A DNA stretch of 10,404 nt from Microcaldota archaeon. Lineage in GTDB: Archaea > Micrarchaeota > Micrarchaeia > Micrarchaeales > Micrarchaeaceae. The stretch's first letter is position 1, and each line of letters opens with the position of its first letter. Positions 5,873 to 10,404 of the stretch are shown here, in pieces. The position numbers and the translations under genes were made by a program. The notes beneath the pieces are model-generated. The model did not search any database. It worked only from the letters and a program-made list of their open reading frames with translations, and had not been told where the DNA came from. Location: NCBI GenBank assembly GCA_021793035.1, contig JAJYTM010000020.1:1-10404 (forward strand). The letters run 5' to 3'.

Positions 5873-5926
5873 CCATATATGGAATATGTGCGTAAATCGC
5901 ATTATGCAATAACTTTAAAAAACTAT
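5873..5926. promoter_or_regulatory. Divergent control region with palindromes and DUF488 TATA box
   Basis: Between sepF and the DUF488 gene lie three short symmetric elements: CCATATATGG (5873-5882, perfect palindrome), TGCG-TAAAT-CGCA (5889-5901) and the overlapping GCATTATGC (5899-5907). They sit directly upstream of a plus-strand TATA-like AACTTTAAAAAAC (5911-5923). ATG 5950 lies about 33 bp from its centre, allowing a very short leader. The position suits an operator that affects the DUF488 gene and perhaps sepF; no regulator is identified. Confidence 0.4.
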
Positions 5927-5949
5927 CTTTGAATATTGTAGTGGTTCCG

Positions 5950-6321
5950 ATGATAAAGGTAAAGAGGGTGTACGACAAAGCAGACATAACTGACGGCGAC
6001 AGGATACTTGTTGATAGATTATGGCCACGAGGCATAAGAAGAAGCACGCCGAACATTGATGTTTGGATAAAGGACGTGGCGCCGAGCGACGAACTCAGGA
6101 AATGGTTTGCCCATGACCCGGCAAAATGGAAGGCGTTCAAGGAGAAGTACAGGAAGGAACTCGCCTCAAACAAGGCATTGGACAAGCTCATAGAATATAT
6201 AAACAGCAAAGATACAGTGACATTCCTCTATTCCACAAAGGATACAGAGCACAACAACGCACAGGTGCTTCTGGAAGTGGTCAACGAGAGGCTCAAGAAA
6301 GAAGGTAGGGAGGTCAGCTGA
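5950..6321 (+). CDS. DUF488 (YeaO-like) family protein
   Basis: A cytosolic protein of 123 residues belonging to the DUF488 / YeaO family, whose biochemical role is not established. Family hallmarks are plain: a VDRLWPRG motif at about residues 21-28, WIKDVAPSDELRKWF, HDPAKWKAFKEKYRKEL, and near the end VTFLYSTKDTEHNNAQVLLE, with the conserved Lys-Asp and HNNA. ATG 5950 gives the family N terminus (MIKVKRVYDK); starting at the upstream TTG 5929 would add seven hydrophobic residues and place the start next to the TATA element. GTGGT at 5941-5945 may serve as a weak ribosome binding site. Its stop codon overlaps the stop region of the convergent CoA-binding-domain gene by 8 nt. No functional partner is evident. 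Confidence 0.9.
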   Translation: MIKVKRVYDKADITDGDRILVDRLWPRGIRRSTPNIDVWIKDVAPSDELRKWFAHDPAKWKAFKEKYRKELASNKALDKLIEYINSKDTVTFLYSTKDTEHNNAQVLLEVVNERLKKEGREVS

Positions 6322-6730
6322 TGTTTCTGGCGTAATGCTCCTTCATCATGCACCTGTTCATGACAAACAGCATCCCATGCGACAGCGCATAGCTCTCCGC
6401 TTCCTCGCTTATTATGCCTTCCTGGAGCCATAGCGCCTTGGCCCCTATTGCATAGGCCTCCTTGGCGATCTGCAATGCTTCAGTGGCAGGCCTGAATACG
6501 TCGACAACCTCAACCTTTTCGGGTATGTCAGATAGTTTTTTATATGCTTTCTCATCCAATATATAATCGGCAAACGGGTTAACCGGTATTATGCGGAAAC
6601 CGACGCTCTTGAGATACTTAGGCACATCATGGCTCGGCTTGCCCTCTTCCCTCGAACAGCCCACTACGGCTATCACATGGAAGCTGCCCAGTATCGTACT
6701 TATGTTTTCCTTGAGTTGCTTTTCATCCAT
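6314..6730 (-). CDS. CoA-binding domain protein (CoA_binding_2, YccU-like)
   Basis: A small single-domain Rossmann-fold protein of 138 residues, related to the CoA-binding domain of succinyl-CoA synthetase. The nucleotide-binding segment is VIAVVGCSREEGKPSHDVPKY at about residues 19-39, with KPSHDV characteristic of this family, followed by GFRIIPVNP. The later VVDVFRP, ALWLQEG and VMNRCM-KEH motifs, including the conserved Cys near the end, are also present. The in vivo role is unknown in most organisms; CoA or acyl-CoA binding is the usual inference. ATG 6730 gives a normal N terminus. An in-frame ATG at 6742 would add MCIL; neither start has a clear ribosome binding site, so 6742 (nearly leaderless from the TATA-like element around 6760-6770) remains possible. 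It is divergent from the PIN gene and convergent with DUF488. Confidence 0.87.
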   Translation of the reverse strand: MDEKQLKENISTILGSFHVIAVVGCSREEGKPSHDVPKYLKSVGFRIIPVNPFADYILDEKAYKKLSDIPEKVEVVDVFRPATEALQIAKEAYAIGAKALWLQEGIISEEAESYALSHGMLFVMNRCMMKEHYARNIS

Positions 6731-6779
6731 GAGTATGCACATAACATTATGCCAATGTCAATATTAAAAAGGTGCTGCA

Positions 6780-7154
6780 TTGCTTAGGGTAATCGTAGAC
6801 ACGAGCGCGATCCTTTACGGGTTCGAGTACCGGAAGGACGTGTTCGACGCGATAGAAAACAGGCTTGGCAGATACGAAGCGATAATATCGCGCGGCATTC
6901 TGCGCGAATTGGACAAGATTGGTGCCAATAAGGGGAGGAAGGGTGCGGCAGCACGCACGGCATTAAATGCCTTAAAGGCTAAGAATATTAAGGTAGATAG
7001 TACAATAACTTATGTTGATAGATGGATATCAAAGAGCGCGCAGGCAGATGGCGCCGCAGTGGTCACGAACGACAGCGGCTTGGCCGCCAAACTGTCATCT
7101 GAAGGCGTGCGCGTGTTCAAGATGTCAAAATCAGGCAAGATCGCAGATGCATGA
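6780..7154 (+). CDS. PIN-domain nuclease (archaeal Fcf1/VapC9-like)
   Basis: A 124-residue PIN domain, the metal-dependent RNase fold. The four acidic positions are visible: D7 in VIVDTSA, E43 in ILRELDKIG, D80 in YVDRW and D98 in VVTNDSGL. This form, about 125 residues long, is the chromosomal archaeal PIN protein usually encoded beside rpo7/spt4 or aIF2-gamma. It resembles the eukaryotic rRNA-processing nuclease Fcf1/Utp24 rather than a toxin-antitoxin VapC, and there is no antitoxin gene beside it. Ribosomal RNA processing is therefore a reasonable guess, unproven. The start is TTG 6780, with GGTGC at 6771-6775 and 4 nt spacing. The TTG lies only 37 bp from the ATG at 6742 of the divergent gene, so its TATA box would fall in or next to that gene's 5' end. 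Rpo7 follows after 24 nt. Confidence 0.85.
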   Translation: MLRVIVDTSAILYGFEYRKDVFDAIENRLGRYEAIISRGILRELDKIGANKGRKGAAARTALNALKAKNIKVDSTITYVDRWISKSAQADGAAVVTNDSGLAAKLSSEGVRVFKMSKSGKIADA

Positions 7155-7178
7155 TGTGTATTAAGCAAAGGTGAATCA

Positions 7179-7760
7179 ATGTATTATAAATACACGGTTA
7201 AGGACATGTTCTCACTGCCACCCGAGAAGTTCGACCAGGACATAGAGAAGGTAGCGGAGGAAGAGCTCCAGAACAAATATGAAGGCAGGGTAGACAAGGA
7301 TATGGGGATAATAATAACCGTGTTCAATGTCAGGAGCATAAGTGACGGGATAATATACCCGGGTGATCCGGCTACGCACCACGAGGCGGAATTCGACGTG
7401 CTGTCGTTCATGCCTTATGTCGACGAAGTAGTAGTAGGGGAGGTTACTGAGCTGGTGGATTTCGGAGCCTTTGTAAGGATAGGCCCGATGGACGGGCTGG
7501 TGCACGTTTCGCAGATAGCCAACGAGTTCCTGTCCTATGATAGGAAGACGCAGACATTCATATCCAAGCAGAGAAAGCTGAGCCTCAAGAAAGGCGATCT
7601 CGTATACGCGAAGATATCTACGGTGAGCATGAAGAACAACGCCAAGGATTCGAAGATAGCGCTCACGATGAAGCCAGAGGGGCTAGGAAAGCCGGAGTGG
7701 CTCAAACTCGGCGCGCCCAGGGTCCAGAACAGGGGCGGCGGCAGCAGGAGGCCAAAATGA
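7179..7760 (+). CDS. rpo7: RNA polymerase subunit Rpo7 (RpoE', RPB7 homologue)
   Basis: Rpo7 pairs with Rpo4 to form the stalk of archaeal RNA polymerase, which binds nascent RNA and assists open-complex formation. The 193-residue protein begins MYYKYTVKDMFSLPP, the typical tip domain. IITVFNVRSISDGIIYPGDPATHHEAEF-type strands follow, and an S1/OB RNA-binding domain runs from about residue 80 (VVVGEVTELVDFGAFVRIG, DGLVHVSQI) to about 165 (KIALTMKPEGLGKPEWL). A short Gly/Arg tail ends it. GGTGA at 7170-7174 lies 4 nt before ATG 7179. spt4 follows after 10 nt, the arrangement conserved across archaea. Confidence 0.95.
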   Translation: MYYKYTVKDMFSLPPEKFDQDIEKVAEEELQNKYEGRVDKDMGIIITVFNVRSISDGIIYPGDPATHHEAEFDVLSFMPYVDEVVVGEVTELVDFGAFVRIGPMDGLVHVSQIANEFLSYDRKTQTFISKQRKLSLKKGDLVYAKISTVSMKNNAKDSKIALTMKPEGLGKPEWLKLGAPRVQNRGGGSRRPK

Positions 7761-7770
7761 GGTGAATTGA

Positions 7771-7959
7771 ATGGAGGATAAAGCATGCAAGAATTGCGGA
7801 TTTGTGATAAGCCATGGAGACGTGTGCCCGGTGTGCGGGTCGAAGGAGCTCACGACCAAGTGGAGCAGTTATGCCATAATAATAAATGCGGAGAAATCCG
7901 AGATAGCCAAAAAGCTCGGTGTCAGCATAAACAGCACGTTCGCAATAGATGTCAAGTAG
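7771..7959 (+). CDS. spt4: Transcription elongation factor Spt4 (RpoE'')
   Basis: A 62-residue zinc protein that binds the NGN domain of Spt5 and promotes processive elongation. The zinc ligands are C6, C9, C19 and C22 (CKNC and CPVC), followed by the family sequence KELTTKWSSYAIIINAEKSEIAKKLG and a short C-terminal strand. The length is normal for archaeal Spt4. GGTGA at 7761-7765, directly after the rpo7 stop, lies 5 nt before ATG 7771, so the two genes are translated from one message. A 38-nt gap leads to the FKBP gene; eS24, which in many archaea lies shortly downstream of spt4, is not here. Confidence 0.94.
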   Translation: MEDKACKNCGFVISHGDVCPVCGSKELTTKWSSYAIIINAEKSEIAKKLGVSINSTFAIDVK

Positions 7960-7997
7960 CACAATGCAATGGCAATTTTACGCATAGAGGTAATTGA

Positions 7998-8723
7998 ATG
8001 AGTTTCAAGGACAATGACTTTATAGAGATAGAATATGACGCATGGGATGCGGGCTCGGATACTTTAATAGCCACCACTTCTGAGAGCAAGGCGAAGGAGA
8101 ACAACGTATACGACAGCAAGGCGAAATACGGCAAGGTCCTGGTAGTGATAGGATCCAACGGAATAATAAAGGGCCTTGATAGAGAGATAAGGAAGATGAA
8201 TGTAGGGGAGAGCAAGAAGTTCACATTCAAGCCAGAGGACGCATTCGGCGAGAGGAATGAGGACCTGGTCAAGGTAATGCCGCTCTCGGAATTCAGGGCG
8301 AGAGACATAAACCCGTATCCAGGGATGACAGTAGAGCTTGACAATATAACTGCAATAGTCCGGAGCGTCAACTCTGGGAGGGTAGTTGTTGATGCGAACA
8401 ACCCATATGCAGGCAAGGACATAAGCTACGAAGTCAAGATAGTAGACCAGATATCGAGCAACGAGGACAAGGTGCGCGCATTGGGGAGGACGTACGATGC
8501 CGAGCCCAGCAGGATAGCGCTGAAGGACAATCTGCTTTCGATGTCTTATGGGGCAGATGTCAACAAGAATGCCAACTATTTCGTAGGCAAGACAAGCCTC
8601 GTAGCCACGGTGTTCAACTATATGGACAAGGTGGAGAAGGTAGTTATAGAGGAGGAGTACACCAAGCCGAAGGATGTGAAGGCTGAAACACACGTTCATG
8701 ATAGCGCAAAGGAAGAGGAATAG
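7998..8723 (+). CDS. Long FKBP-type peptidyl-prolyl cis-trans isomerase (SlyD-like)
   Basis: A proline isomerase and chaperone of the archaeal long FKBP type (FKBP26-like), 241 residues. The FKBP core begins FIEIEYDAWD, continues through VLVVIGSNGIIKGLDREIRK and NVGESKKFTFKPEDAFGER, and returns near DISYEVKIVDQI. An insert-in-flap chaperone domain (about 95-150: VMPLSEF, PYPGMTVEL, GRVVVDANNPYAGK) lies within it, as in SlyD. The remaining 80 residues form the extra C-terminal domain seen in MjFKBP26-type proteins, ending in a charged tail. No signal peptide is seen, so it is cytosolic. GGTAA at 7989-7993 is 4 nt before ATG 7998. It follows spt4 in the same direction and is probably part of the same transcript. 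Confidence 0.92.
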   Translation: MSFKDNDFIEIEYDAWDAGSDTLIATTSESKAKENNVYDSKAKYGKVLVVIGSNGIIKGLDREIRKMNVGESKKFTFKPEDAFGERNEDLVKVMPLSEFRARDINPYPGMTVELDNITAIVRSVNSGRVVVDANNPYAGKDISYEVKIVDQISSNEDKVRALGRTYDAEPSRIALKDNLLSMSYGADVNKNANYFVGKTSLVATVFNYMDKVEKVVIEEEYTKPKDVKAETHVHDSAKEEE

Positions 8724-8780
8724 GCATTCTTCTGCAGCGCACTGAACGCGCGCGATGCTTCGCAGTGATAGGGTAATATT

Positions 8781-9392
8781 ATGTATAGCAAAAGAAAGAG
8801 GGTATTGCTTTTCCTCGGCTCGCTGCTAGTAGCGGTAATGTTCTTGACAGGTGCAGCGGGCCTTGGAAGTGGCAACAGCGGCCCTAGCAGCGGCAGCGCA
8901 ACTGGCACCCATCAATTGCATATAACAAACACTTTTCTGGCGAGCGGGATATTGAATGCTACCGTATACGGATACGGCAGCAGCATTAAGATTGCCTTGC
9001 AGAACGATACTTATGCCAACAAAACTGCCGCCCTGCTTTCATCGCTGGAGAGCAACGGCAGCATAGCCACATTTACCCAGGTATCGGGCGCATTCGACGT
9101 ATACTCAGGCAAATATAACACCTACCAGATATATGTGGACCTGCTTAAGGAGTTTGGAAATAGCTCCTTCTCGTTCTCCGCGCCCGAATACATAGAGCTG
9201 CCAGCGCACGCAACGCTAGGCGTGCAGAACAGCACGGTAGTCGCAAACACGTCCCTTGCAAGGAACTACGAGCTCTATTCAAGCCCGGTAGCGCCGAATT
9301 CCACGGTACAGGTAAGGGTGCTTGCCCTAGTGGGAAGGCTGAACAACACCTATGTTCTCGTCCCTAACAATGTCACAGTAACGAAGGTGTGA
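8781..9392 (+). CDS. Secreted or membrane-anchored sequon-rich protein of unknown function
   Basis: I do not recognise a family for this 203-residue protein. A basic start (MYSKRKR) and a hydrophobic stretch (about residues 8-27, VLLFLGSLLVAVMFLTGAAG) form a signal peptide or N-terminal anchor. A Gly/Ser-rich spacer (about 28-42) follows, then a beta-prone domain with no Cys and few charged residues. Ten N-x-S/T sequons occur in about 175 exported residues (NAT, NDT, NKT, NGS, NSS, NST, NTS, NST, NNT, NVT), suggesting heavy N-glycosylation at the cell surface. GGTAA at 8772-8776 is 4 nt before ATG 8781. Its last codons, GTG TGA, contain the ribosome binding site of gltX, 3 nt downstream, so the two are translationally linked. 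The composition resembles the partial protein at the left edge of the window. Confidence 0.82.
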   Translation: MYSKRKRVLLFLGSLLVAVMFLTGAAGLGSGNSGPSSGSATGTHQLHITNTFLASGILNATVYGYGSSIKIALQNDTYANKTAALLSSLESNGSIATFTQVSGAFDVYSGKYNTYQIYVDLLKEFGNSSFSFSAPEYIELPAHATLGVQNSTVVANTSLARNYELYSSPVAPNSTVQVRVLALVGRLNNTYVLVPNNVTVTKV

Positions 9393-9395
9393 TAG

Positions 9396-10404
9396 ATGAC
9401 GCTTGATGAAAGGGTAAGCGGGTCCATACACAAATACGCAATAAAGAACGCATATGAGTATGGCAAAGCCAGGGTCGAAAGCGTACTGAGCAAGGTCCTA
9501 TCCATCGTGCCAGAAGCAAAGGCAGACATGGCCGCTCTGCGCAAGGCGGTAGAGGAAGTAGTGGAGAAGGTAAACGGGATGGATGCTGAATGGGTGAAGA
9601 AGGAATATGAGGCGTACGCAGAGGAGTTTGGAGAGGAGAAAGCCGAGAAGGATGAGAACAGCAAGCCCAAGTTCGTACTGGAAGGTGCCGAGGAGGGCAA
9701 TTTCGCGACCAGGTTCCCGCCTGAGCCAAGCGGCTACCTGCATATAGGCCATGCCAAAGCCGCGTTTCTAGAGCAGAAGTTCTCGGATATCTACAGAGGC
9801 AAGCTGAATCTCTACTTCGACGATACGAACCCCGAAAAGGAGAAGCAGGAATATGTCGACGCCATAAAAGAGGACCTTGCATGGCTAGGCATCAGGTTCG
9901 ATTCGGAGTATTATGCGAGCGACAGCATACCGAAAGTCTATAGCTATGCGAAGAAGTTGATCAAGGAAGGCAATGCGTACGCGTGCAGCTGCGACCACGA
10001 AACCATCAAGAAGAACAGGTTCAACGGGCTGGAATGCGGGCATAGGAATTCCGACGCTGAGACTAACGCGCAGAAGTTCGACGATATGCTCGAAGGCAAA
10101 TACGATGAGAACGAGATGATAATAAGGTTCAAGGGCGACATGAAAGCCGACAATACAACATTGCGCGACCCTACCCTATTGAGGGTAAAAAGGGCCATCC
10201 ACTACAGGCAGGGCGACAAGTACATCATATGGCCCACATACCATTTCAATACCCCCATAATGGATTCGCTGCACGGAATAACAGACGTAATAAGGGACGA
10301 GAACTACGAGCTCAGCAATGCGTTGTACTACAGCATATTGAAAGCGGTTGGACTGAAGGCTCCGAGGATGCATTTGGAGGCAAGGCTCAACATAAAAAAC
10401 AACA
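9396..10404 (+). CDS. gltX: Glutamyl-tRNA synthetase, archaeal type (3' end outside window)
   Basis: Charges tRNA-Glu; in archaea it commonly also charges tRNA-Gln, later amidated by GatDE. The first 336 residues are visible and the frame is open to the last base. A helical extension of about 100 residues, usual in archaeal GluRS, precedes the class I catalytic domain. That domain shows PEPSGYLHIGHAKA with the HIGH motif at 116-119 and LYFDDTNPEKE (D142 on). A possible zinc site C-x-C...C-x-H is present (C197, C199, C214, H216). The amino-acid-pocket region YHFNTPIMDSLHGITDVIRDENYE follows. The KMSKS loop and anticodon-binding domain lie beyond the window. ATG 9396 is 3 nt after the previous stop, with GGTGT at 9386-9390 overlapping that gene's end. 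Confidence 0.95.
   Translation, partial: MTLDERVSGSIHKYAIKNAYEYGKARVESVLSKVLSIVPEAKADMAALRKAVEEVVEKVNGMDAEWVKKEYEAYAEEFGEEKAEKDENSKPKFVLEGAEEGNFATRFPPEPSGYLHIGHAKAAFLEQKFSDIYRGKLNLYFDDTNPEKEKQEYVDAIKEDLAWLGIRFDSEYYASDSIPKVYSYAKKLIKEGNAYACSCDHETIKKNRFNGLECGHRNSDAETNAQKFDDMLEGKYDENEMIIRFKGDMKADNTTLRDPTLLRVKRAIHYRQGDKYIIWPTYHFNTPIMDSLHGITDVIRDENYELSNALYYSILKAVGLKAPRMHLEARLNIKNN

Noticed and set aside
6780..7154. PIN protein as a VapC toxin of a toxin-antitoxin pair
   Set aside because: No small antitoxin gene precedes it; the context with rpo7 and spt4 is the housekeeping one.
8064..8699. Minus-strand open frame of 211 residues opposite the FKBP gene
   Set aside because: It mirrors the purine-rich codons of a clear FKBP gene, is Leu/Tyr/Val-rich without domain features, and has no ribosome binding site. 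The frames at 686-1285 and 1131-1736 (minus), opposite ftsZ, are shadows for the same reason.
1..10404. CRISPR arrays, insertion sequences, attachment sites
   Set aside because: No regularly spaced repeats, transposase or integrase sequences, or flanking duplications were seen.

Overview
The window is an archaeal chromosome segment, most likely from a DPANN lineage close to Micrarchaeota (the ARMAN-2 / Micrarchaeum type). The archaeal call rests on aIF5A, eS24, eS31, Rpo7, Spt4, an archaeal-type glutamyl-tRNA synthetase, archaeal SepF and two FtsZ genes. The finer placement is an inference from the small dense genome style, strong ATA/AGG codon preference, roughly even base composition and gene content. 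Nearly all genes carry a GGTGA-like ribosome binding site 4-5 nt before the start codon, and this decides several starts.

Layout: 1-372 is the 3' end of a surface-type protein rich in N-glycosylation sequons. 489-2585 holds two tandem FtsZ genes behind an AT-rich promoter and followed by a T-tract. 2766-5400 is a tight co-directional run: aIF5A, eS24, eS31, a membrane CPBP protease and a TrmJ-like tRNA methyltransferase. On the minus strand, 5405-5788 is SepF, the membrane anchor for FtsZ. A divergent promoter region separates it from a DUF488 gene (5950-6321), which converges with a CoA-binding-domain gene on the minus strand (6314-6730). From 6780 a second co-directional run follows: PIN nuclease, Rpo7, Spt4, a long FKBP-type prolyl isomerase, a secreted sequon-rich protein and the 5' part of gltX, which runs off the window. 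No intergenic stretch exceeds about 180 bp. I see no tRNA, rRNA, CRISPR array or mobile element.

Functionally the window combines a compact cell-division set (FtsZ-A, FtsZ-B, SepF) with translation and transcription genes. eS24/eS31 and PIN-Rpo7-Spt4 look like two pieces of one gene cluster that is contiguous in many other archaea. Here a 3-kb block of unrelated genes, including sepF, lies between them.

The most unusual feature is FtsZ-B. It keeps the catalytic T7-loop aspartates but departs from consensus in both glycine-rich GTP-binding loops, next to a canonical FtsZ-A. This suggests a specialised or regulatory partner filament protein.
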